Source: Caldisericum exile AZM16c01 (GTDB lineage Bacteria; Caldisericota; Caldisericia; Caldisericales; Caldisericaceae). From it: a stretch of 64,000 nt of DNA. Location of the stretch: NCBI RefSeq assembly GCF_000284335.1, contig NC_017096.1:1426001-1490000 (forward strand), read 5' to 3'. Under the pieces are notes generated by a model. It did no database searches. It was not told the origin of the DNA and saw nothing but the letters and a program-made list of their open reading frames with translations. Of this stretch, positions 8,782 to 18,002 are shown in pieces. Position 1 is the first letter of the stretch. The number at the start of each line of letters is the position of its first letter. Position numbers and translations under genes: made by a program.

Positions 8782-9948
8782 TTAAAATCCTGTTGGAGGA
8801 GTCCAAGTATTAACGGTGTTTGGATCTTCTGGAACGGTAAATTTACCGTCAATAATCATCTTTCTCAAGTTTTCAATCTTTGCAATCTGATCTGCTGTGA
8901 GGACATCTTTTACATGGTCTGGAGCATAGCCAACACCACCGTCTTTAAGGGAGAGGACTACAACTCCGCCATTGAATGTGCCATCAACAACAGACTTGAT
9001 TGCTTCGTATGTTGCATAGTCAACATGTTTCAAAGCAGAAGTAAGGGTTCTATCAGGGCAAAGGTTTGGATCAAGACCCATATCTACATCAACACCAATT
9101 CCCCAATATGGTGCGCCTTTTTCGCAAATTGCCTGGAACATACCATTTCCAGTTGCTCCTGCTGCATGGAAGAGGACATCAGCACCAAGCGCCATTTGTG
9201 ATTGTGCTGCACTCTTTCCAAGTGCTGCATCTGTGAATGAGTTTGTATATTGTCCAATTACCTGTGCATTGGGATTTGTTGTTTTTACGCCTGCTCTAAA
9301 TCCTGCTTCGTACCTTAAAACTGGGGGAATTGCCATTCCACCAATGTATCCAACTTTGTTTGCTTTTGTTGCATAACCTGCAATTGCTCCAACAAGGAAA
9401 CCGCATTCTTGCTCTTTGAAGAGATATCCAACGACATTCGGAAGATTAACTGTGTTTCCATTTGCATCTACTGGTGTTGAATCAATAAGCATGAATTTTG
9501 TATTTGGATACTTTGCTGCTGATTCACCAATTGCGCCTGCAAGCATAAAGCCAACGCCTATTACAAGATCAACATGCTTTTGTTCAACAAGTGTTTGGAT
9601 GTTTGGAATGTAGTCCTCTTTTGCCTTTGATTCAAGGACAATGGGTTCAACATCAAGAGGAACTATGTTCTTGTCTTTGAGATCATCTGGAATGCTTGCC
9701 TTATACTCATCATCGGTGAGTGCCTGATAACCGCCACCTTCAACATATTTTACCTTCGCTGCCCATGTTTCAAGTCCACGAAGAGCAGAGTCATTGAAGG
9801 ATCTGTCGCCACGACCACCAACATCTGTTACCAGACCAATCTTGAACTTTCTTGTAGAAAGGTCAAGTTTTGTTGATGCTGGTTTGCACCCTGCAAAGAG
9901 TGACACAACAAGCACCATCGCTAACATTACTACCAATAATTTTTTCAT
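8782..9948 (-). CDS. BMP-family nucleoside-binding lipoprotein (PnrA/TmpC/NupN-like)
   Basis: This is the substrate-binding component of the importer. A lipoprotein signal peptide is clear: basic MKK, a hydrophobic core, then lipobox LFAGC with Cys21 as the lipidation site. The mature part has the BMP/PnrA fold: the first strand is followed by DVGGRGDRSFNDSALRGLE, the classic D.G...D.SFN...W-type motif that holds the nucleoside, and later IGVDVDMGL. The 388-residue length is slightly above the usual 330-360. GGAGG lies 5-9 nt before the ATG. It is the first gene of the operon. Confidence 0.94.
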   Translation of the reverse strand: MKKLLVVMLAMVLVVSLFAGCKPASTKLDLSTRKFKIGLVTDVGGRGDRSFNDSALRGLETWAAKVKYVEGGGYQALTDDEYKASIPDDLKDKNIVPLDVEPIVLESKAKEDYIPNIQTLVEQKHVDLVIGVGFMLAGAIGESAAKYPNTKFMLIDSTPVDANGNTVNLPNVVGYLFKEQECGFLVGAIAGYATKANKVGYIGGMAIPPVLRYEAGFRAGVKTTNPNAQVIGQYTNSFTDAALGKSAAQSQMALGADVLFHAAGATGNGMFQAICEKGAPYWGIGVDVDMGLDPNLCPDRTLTSALKHVDYATYEAIKSVVDGTFNGGVVVLSLKDGGVGYAPDHVKDVLTADQIAKIENLRKMIIDGKFTVPEDPNTVNTWTPPTGF

Positions 9949-9989
9949 ACCTTTACCTCCTTCCCTTTTAGGGATTAATTTACGTTTAA

Positions 9990-10017
9990 ATTATACAAAA
10001 AATAGAAAAATTGCAAA
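9990..10017 (-). promoter_or_regulatory. Probable sigma-70 promoter of the BMP/ABC operon
   Basis: On the minus strand a perfect TATAAT (9990-9995) is preceded by TTTGCA (10012-10017) with a 16-nt spacer. It lies 42 nt upstream of the lipoprotein start, and the leader carries the GGAGG ribosome-binding site. No riboswitch-like structure is evident in the short leader. Confidence 0.6.
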
Positions 10018-10034
10018 CATTGTTTAATTATTAA

Positions 10035-10568
10035 CTAAGTTTCATTTTCAAGAATAAGTTCAAGTAATTTCAAAAGTACCTGCTTTACACTTTCTTTGTC
10101 TGTTGCATCACATCCAACAATAGGAATTGATTCAGGAACATTCATTATCGATCTTAATTCATCCTCACTTATATGTTCTTTCTCGTTAAAGTGATTGAGT
10201 GCAACAACAATTGGTGCATCGGTTTTCACCCTAAAGAAATTGAGCATATCTTTTGCCTCTTCGAACATATTCCTGTCGCCTGAATCAACAAGAAGAATAA
10301 CGCCGAGTGCATCCTTTGAAAGAATACTCCACATATAGTTAAATCTGAATTGTCCAGGTGTCCCAAAGATATGCAGGACATAATCATCGTCAACAGTTAT
10401 TCGTCCAAAATCCATTGCAACAGTTGTTGAGTCTTTTACCTGCGCTTCTTCATCACGTGTGGTAGGTGCCTCTGTTACGATAGGCGAGATCTCCGTTATC
10501 GTTTTAATGAATGTTGTCTTTCCTGCCGCAAATGGCCCCGTTACAACAATTTTATAATGTCTCATCAA
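10035..10568 (-). CDS. Small Ras-like GTPase (MglA/CvnD-like)
   Basis: This is a 177-residue P-loop GTPase. G1 is GPFAAGKTT near residues 11-19, a switch region with DFGRI follows near residue 54, G3 is FGTPGQFRF near residues 68-76, and the G4 position reads ALNHFN instead of the canonical NKxD. The family includes Streptomyces CvnD proteins and is related to MglA. Its start overlaps the stop of the preceding PATAN-domain gene (ATGA), and both follow phosphofructokinase. Role is unknown here; regulatory, polarity or motility control is inference from the family and from the pilus genes nearby. No obvious GTPase-activating partner (MglB/roadblock) is encoded alongside. Confidence 0.85.
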   Translation of the reverse strand: MMRHYKIVVTGPFAAGKTTFIKTITEISPIVTEAPTTRDEEAQVKDSTTVAMDFGRITVDDDYVLHIFGTPGQFRFNYMWSILSKDALGVILLVDSGDRNMFEEAKDMLNFFRVKTDAPIVVALNHFNEKEHISEDELRSIMNVPESIPIVGCDATDKESVKQVLLKLLELILENET

Positions 10569-11197
10569 AGCCCCCTTATTCTGTCAATAAGCCTCAAAAT
10601 AAAGTTCTTGGGAGGCGCTTTTTTCTTGACTTCCTGGGTTTCTGGGTTTTTCTGTCCTATTTCTCTTATAATCTTCAATGCGGCAAGTCCGTAGGCAATC
10701 TTTGCAACATCAAACACAGTCATGTTAAGCTTTAAGGCAGCCTCTCTTATAGTTAATCCTTTTTGGAGAAGCATTAAAACCTTCCAATCAGTTTGAGATA
10801 AGTGAATTTCCTCTGGTATATCATCAGTTACCATTTTAAAGACAGAGTCAACTGAAGCTACCCTCGACTTAACCTTGTTCCACTCGTCAAGCTTGGAAGT
10901 TGCAAGAAGCACAAGGTCAGGGATTGATTTTGTGATTGAGCGTTTTACATGCAGCAAATCATTTGGGACAAATTTAAAAGAGCCTTCTTTTATGTTAAGA
11001 AGTTCAACAATCGCAACTTCACCACGAGATTCTTCCGTTTCTGCATCCTTTACTTCGCCATTTTCAAAGTATATGATACCTTTCTTTTTCCCAAATGGTG
11101 TATTTCCCTCGAGGTGAAGCTCACCAGTTTTTCCACCCAGAGAGATCATTTGAAGCAAGTCATCAAGTGAAAAATCCCTTAAAGAACCTTCAAGCAT
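10565..11197 (-). CDS. PATAN/DUF4388-domain protein
   Basis: The first about 95 residues match the PATAN (DUF4388) domain: FSLDDLLQMISLGGKTGELHL, then a strand with GIIYFENGEVKDAE and a GEVAIVELLNIKEGSFKF segment. These domains occur in signalling proteins and response regulators of deltaproteobacteria and cyanobacteria. The C-terminal half (residues about 115-190) looks like a winged-helix-type segment, with VLMLLQKGLTIREAALKLNMTVFDVAKIAYGL reading as a helix-turn-helix. It is translationally coupled to the downstream small GTPase and starts just after the phosphofructokinase stop. I infer it works with the GTPase. Confidence 0.8.
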   Translation of the reverse strand: MLEGSLRDFSLDDLLQMISLGGKTGELHLEGNTPFGKKKGIIYFENGEVKDAETEESRGEVAIVELLNIKEGSFKFVPNDLLHVKRSITKSIPDLVLLATSKLDEWNKVKSRVASVDSVFKMVTDDIPEEIHLSQTDWKVLMLLQKGLTIREAALKLNMTVFDVAKIAYGLAALKIIREIGQKNPETQEVKKKAPPKNFILRLIDRIRGL

Positions 11198-11199
11198 GT

Positions 11200-12225
11200 T
11201 TAGAAGAATATTCTTGCAAGCTCATAATACTTGGTGTCCGCCGTATGGATTTTGTCGTATGCTTCATCATACGGTGTTGTAATTACTTCACCATTTTTAA
11301 CCCCAAGCACCACATTTGAGATTCCCAAACCCACAAGATTAACTGCTTCAACCCCAAATCTTGTTGCAAGAATCCTGTCACTATTTGTAGGGATACCCCC
11401 TCTCTGCAAATACCCTAATATCATCACTCTCGATTTAAGGTGTGTAAGTTCCTCAAGTTTCGAAGCAAGCCTATAACCAACCATTCTCTTTGCATTCACC
11501 TTGTGCCCAAATTCATCAAATTCGAATTTACTTTTATCCTCATCAGGCAATACAACGCCTTCTGCAACAACTACGATCGAGAAATTCTTTCCTTCTCTTT
11601 TTCTTTTTTCAACATGTGCTGCGATCTCTTCAATTGTAAAAGGAACCTCTGGAATTACAATGTAATCTGCACCTCCTGCAAGACCACCAAATAGCGCAAG
11701 CCACCCTGTCTCCCTTCCCATTGTTTCCACTACCATAAGTCTGTGGTGCGCTGAGGCTGTTGCATGAAGATTATCGAGGGACTGAGCAATTACAGAAACT
11801 GCTGTGTCAAATCCAATGGAATAGTCAGTTCCGTATACATCGTTATCAATTGTCTTTGGAATTACAATCGATGGAATTCCATCATCAGCAAGCCTCTTTG
11901 CAATGGTGACTGTATCTCTATCACCAATGAATACAAGCAAAGTTAGCGAATTCCTTTTGAAGTTTTCCCTTATTGCTTCAACATATTTAGGATCTCTATA
12001 TGGATTAAACCTTGAAATTCCAAGAATGCTTCCACCCAGAGCAAGAATCCCCGAAACAGAAGATTTTGTAATGATTTTTACATCATTTTCAATAAGGCCA
12101 TGGAAACCATCAATAAAACCTAAAACCTCGTATTCTTTCTCAAAACTTGCCCTCGCAATGGCCCTTATTGCAGTGTTAATACCAGGTGCATCTCCACCAT
12201 CGCATACAATTCCTATTCTTTTCAT
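11200..12225 (-). CDS. pfkA: 6-phosphofructokinase family protein, probably pyrophosphate-type
   Basis: This PfkA-fold enzyme phosphorylates fructose 6-phosphate. Visible motifs are CDGGDAPGINTAIRAI at residues 8-23, PKTIDND with GTDYSIGFDTA, and VVETMGRETGWLAL. The Lys in PKTIDND, where ATP-dependent enzymes have Gly, is a pyrophosphate-enzyme signature. The phosphate-donor loop, usually GGDGS (ATP) or GGDDT (PPi), reads FIGDRDT, which is neither. Length 341 is normal. TAGGAGG lies 6-12 nt before the ATG. It heads a run with the PATAN and GTPase genes. Donor specificity cannot be settled from sequence. Confidence 0.88.
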   Translation of the reverse strand: MKRIGIVCDGGDAPGINTAIRAIARASFEKEYEVLGFIDGFHGLIENDVKIITKSSVSGILALGGSILGISRFNPYRDPKYVEAIRENFKRNSLTLLVFIGDRDTVTIAKRLADDGIPSIVIPKTIDNDVYGTDYSIGFDTAVSVIAQSLDNLHATASAHHRLMVVETMGRETGWLALFGGLAGGADYIVIPEVPFTIEEIAAHVEKRKREGKNFSIVVVAEGVVLPDEDKSKFEFDEFGHKVNAKRMVGYRLASKLEELTHLKSRVMILGYLQRGGIPTNSDRILATRFGVEAVNLVGLGISNVVLGVKNGEVITTPYDEAYDKIHTADTKYYELARIFF

Positions 12226-12240
12226 CTTTACCTCCTATCT

Positions 12241-13569
12241 CTAAAATTCGGTAACACTTGTGAACTTAAAATCTTTTATCCTCATATAAGGTGCAGTTGT
12301 TACTGCGCCATCCTCATATATTATCTTTGAAATATTTGAAATTTCCAAGCAATTTTTGAATGCATTGAGGATACTTTCTGTAAACCGCATGTGTTTTACA
12401 GGTTTTGTAATTTTTCCATTTTCAATAAGGAAAAGCCCATCTCGAGTCATTCCTGTGATAAGAAGCGAAGTAGGTTCCATTGGATTTGTATACCAAAATC
12501 TCTGTACATATAAACCTCGCTCAACATGAGAAATCATCTCCTCGACTGATGAAGTGCCACCGTGGACGAAGAAATTCATTGGATACGCACCAAGCGAGTT
12601 TGGTTGAGGAAGTGAATGTCCCGTTGGATCTTTCCCTTCTTTATACGCGTAAAACGAATCGTAAAGAACATCTAATATTACTCCTTCTTTTACAAAATAG
12701 ACCTTCTTCTTAGGAACACCTTCAAAATCAAACCCCATTTTTAATGTTTCATTAGATAGTCCATCATCATAAAGCGATATGTGGTCTGGGAACAACTTCT
12801 CTCCAAAATGCCCTTTCATAAAACTTGTGCCTTCTTCGATATTCTTTGCATTTAGCGAAAGGTATTTCATCGACGACAAAAATTCTTCAACTGCGTAGGG
12901 TGAAAGCACTACTTCATATTTTCCTGGGGAAATTTCAATGGGATTTTGAGCCATACGTGCAACTTCAAGGCTTTCTTCAAGGATTGACTCAATATTTATT
13001 TCTCTAAAATCTTGTTTGGATTCTTGCGAAAATCCGGAGGAAGTATCAGTCATCACGATATTTTTCAAAGTTGATACCGTTCTTTCCATATACCTTTCAA
13101 CACCAAGCGAATTTTTCACTGCAAGTTGAAATTTCTCCGTTTCAAACTTTCCAGAGGAAATAAAACCATATTTTCTTGATGCATCAACAAGTTTCTTAAC
13201 CATACTTGCACGGGTTTCTGCATCCGGCACTTGTGAAACAAAAATAAATTCATTATCGCCTGGATAATTTTGGGGTAAACTAACAAAATCAGGGTTATCC
13301 TTTTGAAGTTTTGCGATGTTAATTGCATTACGAATTGCCTCATTTATTGCTTCATCACTTAGGTCAGACGTTGATGATGCACCAACTTTTTTACCAAGCA
13401 CAATTCTAATATTTAACTCATAACTTTCTTCACCAACATTTCTGTGGATGTAGTTATTTGCAAACCCGGTAAGATATGTTTCTCCACCCATTAAAACTGC
13501 CTCAACTTGATCTGCCTCGGCATTTTTTACCACATAATTTAAGATTTGTAAAATTCTTTCCTTATTCAT
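12241..13569 (-). CDS. pmbA: TldE/PmbA-type metalloprotease subunit
   Basis: This is the non-catalytic or partner subunit of the TldD-TldE zinc peptidase heterodimer, which degrades unfolded peptides and matures some RiPPs. The 442-residue protein shows the PmbA/TldD fold (N-terminal YLTGFANNYIHRNVGEESYELNIRI, C-terminal MEPTSLLITGMTRDGLFLIENGKI) but lacks the HExxxH zinc motif found in its neighbour, as expected for TldE. Its start overlaps the tldD stop by 8 nt, so the two are coupled and likely made in equal amounts. Confidence 0.93.
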   Translation of the reverse strand: MNKERILQILNYVVKNAEADQVEAVLMGGETYLTGFANNYIHRNVGEESYELNIRIVLGKKVGASSTSDLSDEAINEAIRNAINIAKLQKDNPDFVSLPQNYPGDNEFIFVSQVPDAETRASMVKKLVDASRKYGFISSGKFETEKFQLAVKNSLGVERYMERTVSTLKNIVMTDTSSGFSQESKQDFREINIESILEESLEVARMAQNPIEISPGKYEVVLSPYAVEEFLSSMKYLSLNAKNIEEGTSFMKGHFGEKLFPDHISLYDDGLSNETLKMGFDFEGVPKKKVYFVKEGVILDVLYDSFYAYKEGKDPTGHSLPQPNSLGAYPMNFFVHGGTSSVEEMISHVERGLYVQRFWYTNPMEPTSLLITGMTRDGLFLIENGKITKPVKHMRFTESILNAFKNCLEISNISKIIYEDGAVTTAPYMRIKDFKFTSVTEF

Positions 13570-15004
13570 GCTTTACCCCCACCCTAACGTTTCTAAACCT
13601 TGCGTAACTTGAACCATGACTTACTTCCATTACCTGCATTGGCTCTCCTTTGCCACAATTTGGCACGCCTAAAATCTTATAGTAGCTCTCATTTCCTACT
13701 CCATCAAGGCTTCTCCAAAATTCATATGTTATACCTGAATATGTTGGATTTTTCACCATATCCTGAATTTTCCCATTCTTTATTTCATAGCCGATTTCTG
13801 TTCCAAATTGGAAGTTCAATCTCTTCTGATCAATACTCCAAGACCTATTTACATCAATAAGAAGACCTTCATTAACCCCTGCAATGAGTTCTTCAAGTGT
13901 CATATTACCTGGTTCAAGGTTAATGCTTGTCATCCTTATTATTGGTTGCCTGTTCCATCCATCTGCTCTCATTGCACCCATTGGCTCAAGACCTAATTTA
14001 AAGGCAGTTTCACGAGAGTTTAAATATCCCACAAAAAGGCCTTCTTTAACAAGGTAAATCTTCTTTGCCTTAACGCCTTCATCATCGTAAGCAAAACCAC
14101 CAAGTGCATCGGGAACTGTTGCATCAGCAACAATATTTACATATTTTGAACCAAACTGGAAATTGCCCAATTTTTCAGGAGTAAGAAATGATGTGCCCGC
14201 AAACGAAGCCTCTTCCCCAAGTACTCTGTCGAGTTCTGTTGGATGCCCCACAGATTCGTGCAATTGAAGTGCCATCTGATATGGCCCAATTATAAGATCC
14301 ATAATACCACTTGGTGCAGGCTTTGCCTTAAGAAGCAAAAGTGCTTCATCTCTAATGCGCTCTGCATTTTCTTCTAATTTCATTTCTTCAATAAACTCAT
14401 AACCTTTGCGAGCGTAATTACCGCCAAAAGATGCAGGATAACTTCGTATTTGGATTTCTTTTCCATCTGTTGCAATTGCTTGCAATCCTGCCCCACTTAC
14501 GATACGCTCCTGCTCAATAAACGCACCTTCTAAAGATGCAAAAGTCTTCCATTCCTTAGAAAAGTGCATTGATGAAGATCTAACAATAATACCAGGTTTT
14601 TCCATCAGTTTATCCAAAGAAAGCATAAAATCAATCTTTTTGTTAAGAGGAATTGAAAATGGATCGATCTTTACAGGTTGTAGAACTTTATCCTGATAAA
14701 TTTCTACTTGCGCAAGACGTGCATCTTCAATTTTGGTCATTGCAGATGCTTTTGCGATTTGAACCGCATTGAATGCAACATACTCCCCTTCTTCAGGAGA
14801 CACATTATAAGAGGAGAAAAATCCCCACGCACCATTTACAATTACACGAACACCAAAACCTTTTGTAAGTCGCTTTTTAACACCTTCAACTTTTCCGTTT
14901 GAAACAGTTATGTCTTCTGCTTCTCTTTCAATGAGCCTAACATCTGCATAGGTTGCACCTAACTTTTTTGCAGTAAAGAGGGCTCTTTCAATAACTTCCT
15001 GCAT
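13562..15004 (-). CDS. tldD: TldD zinc metalloprotease subunit
   Basis: This is the catalytic subunit of the TldD/TldE peptidase. The zinc-binding motif HESVGH is present around residues 247-252, and the glycine-rich segment GGFAYDDEGVKAKK downstream is conserved in TldD. The length of 480 residues is typical. GGAGGCGAAAT precedes the ATG. It is first of the two-gene unit and is preceded by a short intergenic region after mnmE holding a plausible promoter (TTGAAA-N18-TAATAT, 15038-15067). Confidence 0.95.
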   Translation of the reverse strand: MQEVIERALFTAKKLGATYADVRLIEREAEDITVSNGKVEGVKKRLTKGFGVRVIVNGAWGFFSSYNVSPEEGEYVAFNAVQIAKASAMTKIEDARLAQVEIYQDKVLQPVKIDPFSIPLNKKIDFMLSLDKLMEKPGIIVRSSSMHFSKEWKTFASLEGAFIEQERIVSGAGLQAIATDGKEIQIRSYPASFGGNYARKGYEFIEEMKLEENAERIRDEALLLLKAKPAPSGIMDLIIGPYQMALQLHESVGHPTELDRVLGEEASFAGTSFLTPEKLGNFQFGSKYVNIVADATVPDALGGFAYDDEGVKAKKIYLVKEGLFVGYLNSRETAFKLGLEPMGAMRADGWNRQPIIRMTSINLEPGNMTLEELIAGVNEGLLIDVNRSWSIDQKRLNFQFGTEIGYEIKNGKIQDMVKNPTYSGITYEFWRSLDGVGNESYYKILGVPNCGKGEPMQVMEVSHGSSYARFRNVRVGVKHE

Positions 15005-15037
15005 ATTTCGCCTCCTTTAGGTATAAAACACCATACA

Positions 15038-15067
15038 ATATTATTACATTAAATGCTCATTTTTCAA
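15038..15067 (-). promoter_or_regulatory. Candidate promoter for tldD-tldE
   Basis: On the minus strand TTGAAA (15062-15067) and TAATAT (15038-15043) are separated by 18 nt, 35-60 nt upstream of the tldD start. The only sequence here is the 66-bp gap after mnmE, so a promoter is expected; the exact boxes are a visual match only. Confidence 0.4.
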
Positions 15068-15070
15068 ACA

Positions 15071-16411
15071 TTATTTTCCAATGCAGAACCTTTCAAATAT
15101 TGCACGTAAAACAGTTTCTCCAATATTTTCACCACTCACACCGCTTAAGATTTCAATAGCCTCTCTTAACTCCTCTGATACAAGGTCAAGAGTTCCAGTG
15201 TCAAGAATTTCGATTGCGTTTTCAATGTGCGTAAGAGCGTTTGAAAGCAAATCATATTCAATCTTATTAGAGACAAGGATTGAATCAATATCAATGTTCA
15301 AAAGTTTCTTCTTAATTTCACTTTCTACCGCATCAATGCCCTCTTTCAATAGCGCTGATATTTCTATCACGGGCTCATTTGGAAAAAGTTTTAAGAGTTC
15401 TTCTTTTGTAAGTGCCTTGGGAAGATCGCTTTTATTAAGAACAATAATACGCATTTTACCCTCTGTAAATTTTGCAAGTTCAAGATCATCTTCCGTTAGA
15501 GGGGCAGAGGCATCAAATACAAAAAGTATTAAATCGCTTGTTTCTATTGCACGTTTACTGCGTTCAACGCCCATTTTTTCAATAATATCCTCTGATTCCC
15601 TTATACCCGCAGTATCAATGATTTTTACAGGAAAACCATAAAAGTCTATTGTCTCTTCTATTGTATCCCTTGTTGTGCCGGGGATCTCTGATACAATTGC
15701 TCTTTCAAACCTTAGAAGGGCGTTAAGAAGTGTTGATTTTCCAACATTTGGTTTTCCAACAATTGCAATACGCACTCCTTCAATAATGACCTTCGAATCC
15801 CTGTATGTAGAAAGAAGTTTTTCGATTTCATTTTTTATTTCATTAAGAGAATTTTTCAAAACATTATGTGGAATTTCCTCAACATCCATAGGAAAATCAA
15901 TTGTTGCTTCAATTTGTAAATTCACTTCGTGAATCTTTTTTCTAACACTCTCAACAACTTTGCTTAATTTACCAAAAAGCCTTGAAGATGCAAGTAGCAC
16001 ACCCTTTTCTGTCTTTGCCTCAATGAGTTCAATGACGGCATTTGCTTCAAAGATATCCATCTTTCCATTTTCAACCGCTCTCCTTGTAAACTCACCCTTT
16101 TCTGCAAGTCGTGCACCAAGGGAAATAAGGTGATTTAAAACCATCTCTAAATTTTTGATACCACCATGCATCGAAATTTCAACAACATCTTCCCCCGTAT
16201 ACGAATGAGGTTTTCTATAGTAAATTACAATGCCTGTATCTATGGGAGTGCCTTCAATAGAAATAGCCCCGTAGTATGCATAACGGGGCAACTCAATCTT
16301 TTTATTAAAAATTTTCTGTGTTAGTTCAAGGGCTTTATCGCCCGAAAGTCTTACTACACCAATCCCTCCAAAGCCACGAGGAGTTGAAATTGCAACAATT
16401 GTATCGCTCAC
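15071..16411 (-). CDS. mnmE: tRNA uridine-5-carboxymethylaminomethyl modification GTPase MnmE (TrmE)
   Basis: MnmE modifies U34 of certain tRNAs together with MnmG. The N-terminal tetrahydrofolate-binding domain begins [21 protein letters not shown]. The G domain inserted in the helical domain has G1 GKPNVGKST around residues 224-232, G3 DTAGIRE and G4 NKSD. The protein ends in the invariant CIGK motif needed for catalysis. Length 446 is normal. Its start overlaps the stop of jag by 4 nt. No mnmG is seen in the window. Confidence 0.97.
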   Translation of the reverse strand: MSDTIVAISTPRGFGGIGVVRLSGDKALELTQKIFNKKIELPRYAYYGAISIEGTPIDTGIVIYYRKPHSYTGEDVVEISMHGGIKNLEMVLNHLISLGARLAEKGEFTRRAVENGKMDIFEANAVIELIEAKTEKGVLLASSRLFGKLSKVVESVRKKIHEVNLQIEATIDFPMDVEEIPHNVLKNSLNEIKNEIEKLLSTYRDSKVIIEGVRIAIVGKPNVGKSTLLNALLRFERAIVSEIPGTTRDTIEETIDFYGFPVKIIDTAGIRESEDIIEKMGVERSKRAIETSDLILFVFDASAPLTEDDLELAKFTEGKMRIIVLNKSDLPKALTKEELLKLFPNEPVIEISALLKEGIDAVESEIKKKLLNIDIDSILVSNKIEYDLLSNALTHIENAIEILDTGTLDLVSEELREAIEILSGVSGENIGETVLRAIFERFCIGK

Positions 16412-16854
16412 TTTTTAATATCTACAATAACACGCCTTCTTGGTTCTTTCCCAACGCTGTGCGTCCAGATGTCGGGGTAGTTTTTAAGGGTAAGATGTAT
16501 AATTCTTCTTGCCTGTGCTGACATTGGCCTTAGTTCCACGGGTTCTCGAAGCCTTTTTGCCTTCAACGCTGCTTCGATTGCAATGGTCTTGAGCCTCTCG
16601 TATTGCTTTCCTTTGTAGCCATCAATATCAAGAATTATTGTTGGAAAATTTTTGTCAACCTTATGTGCATAGACATTCACAATAAATTGTATCGCCCTCA
16701 AAACCGTCCCATCGTAGCCAATGTATTGCCCTTTGTCGGAAAGATTTTTCACATTCACATAGTAACCCCCAAATTTCTTCCCTGCCTCAATCTGGGGAGA
16801 CTCTCCCATCTTCTCAAAAAGAGTTTTAACAAAATCAACAACAAAGTCGCTCAT
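16408..16854 (-). CDS. jag: Jag/KhpB-type RNA-binding protein (KH and R3H domains)
   Basis: The product is 148 residues. A KH-type domain (GYYVNVKNLSDKGQYIGYDG, matching the G.LIGR.G-type loop, around residues 29-48) is followed by an R3H domain (ARRIIHLTL plus the tail EPRRRVIVDI). It is shorter than the about 200-residue SpoIIIJ-associated Jag because the N-terminal Jag_N domain is absent. It follows yidC directly, as in most bacteria, and overlaps mnmE. It is likely cytoplasmic and linked to control of cell-envelope synthesis by binding mRNAs, as known for KhpB. Confidence 0.9.
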   Translation of the reverse strand: MSDFVVDFVKTLFEKMGESPQIEAGKKFGGYYVNVKNLSDKGQYIGYDGTVLRAIQFIVNVYAHKVDKNFPTIILDIDGYKGKQYERLKTIAIEAALKAKRLREPVELRPMSAQARRIIHLTLKNYPDIWTHSVGKEPRRRVIVDIKK

Positions 16855-16855
16855 A

Positions 16856-17992
16856 CTACTTCTCCTTTTTATCCTTCTTGATAACCTCTTTTGGTTCTTC
16901 TAACGCCATTCTCTTGAAGTTCTCAAGCGACCTTATTATAAGATATTGTTCAAATGTCGCTGTAAGCGAGAAAGTAATCCAGTAAAGTAACACTGATGGT
17001 GGCCAACTAACTGCCCATACTGCAAAGATGATTGGAAGGAAATACATAAACATCCTTGTATTGGCATCCATTTCCGTACCAGGCATCTGTGATGTCTTTG
17101 ATTGCAAGAACATCGAAAGGAATACAAGTGCTGGAAGAATGTAAAATTTATCAGGGATATTCAAGTTAGATAGCCACAGGAATCTTACATTATTGAAAGG
17201 TGCATAGTTCATAAGTGCTCCATATAACACAATTAGAAGCGGCCACTGTATAAGTACTGGTAAGCACCCTCCATACATATTAACGCCTTTTTCTTTATAG
17301 AGTTTTACAATCTCCTGCTGTTGCTTTTGTGGATTGTCTTTGTATTTCTCCTGTATTTTCTTTAACTCTGGTTGAATTTCTTGAAGTTTTGCAGTTGATT
17401 TGAACTGGTATCTTGTTAAAGGATGGGTTGCAAGTTTTATAAGAATAGTAAGCACAATAATTGCAAGTCCATAATTCTTTGTAACTTTGTTAATCCACTC
17501 AATAATAAGACGCATGAATTTGTAGAATCCGCTTGTGGGCGTAATGTTTAGAATCGCCTCTTTATCGATCGTAATTACCTTACCATTTGCATCTTTGTAG
17601 GTCACCTCAAACTTTATTGGATATGGTTTTGCCTCAATCTCTGTATAACTTGTAATGTAGAAAGTAAATGTGGCATCCTTACCTGCATCAATTACGCTTG
17701 TTTTTGAAATATCCTTCAGTAAAACTACTCTTGTGGATTTCCACAGTTCAAAAGGTTTAAGATCCTCATTTCCGTTAATTGAAACAAGTTTAACTGTTAC
17801 ATCAAGAATGGGATCTGTTGTGTTATTTACAACTCTAACACCCACGGGAACATTTTCAAGGGGGTGCCCAGATCCTACAACTTGGACAATTACACCGGGC
17901 TCTGTCGTCTTAGGAAAAGGGCTCGTTGCACAACCTGTTAAAAATATCGACACTAACAATACAAAACCCAAAACTAATAAAATCTTCTTCAT
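16856..17992 (-). CDS. yidC: Membrane protein insertase YidC with lipobox and extra N-terminal beta domain
   Basis: YidC inserts and folds inner-membrane proteins. The start is the ATG at 17992, set by GAGGAGG 6-12 nt upstream; longer readings upstream have no ribosome-binding site. Residues 1-21 form a lipoprotein-like signal ending LTGC (Cys21). Residues about 25-165 form a beta-rich extracytoplasmic domain (VVGSGHPLENVPVGVRVVNN looks Ig/CARDB-like). The 60KD_IMP core follows with five hydrophobic segments, the conserved positively charged groove and the loop YKEKGVNMYGGCLPVLIQWP. The lipobox is of the Gram-positive kind, but the large N-terminal domain is unusual for those. Confidence 0.94.
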   Translation of the reverse strand: MKKILLVLGFVLLVSIFLTGCATSPFPKTTEPGVIVQVVGSGHPLENVPVGVRVVNNTTDPILDVTVKLVSINGNEDLKPFELWKSTRVVLLKDISKTSVIDAGKDATFTFYITSYTEIEAKPYPIKFEVTYKDANGKVITIDKEAILNITPTSGFYKFMRLIIEWINKVTKNYGLAIIVLTILIKLATHPLTRYQFKSTAKLQEIQPELKKIQEKYKDNPQKQQQEIVKLYKEKGVNMYGGCLPVLIQWPLLIVLYGALMNYAPFNNVRFLWLSNLNIPDKFYILPALVFLSMFLQSKTSQMPGTEMDANTRMFMYFLPIIFAVWAVSWPPSVLLYWITFSLTATFEQYLIIRSLENFKRMALEEPKEVIKKDKKEK

Positions 17993-18002
17993 TTTATCCT
18001 CC

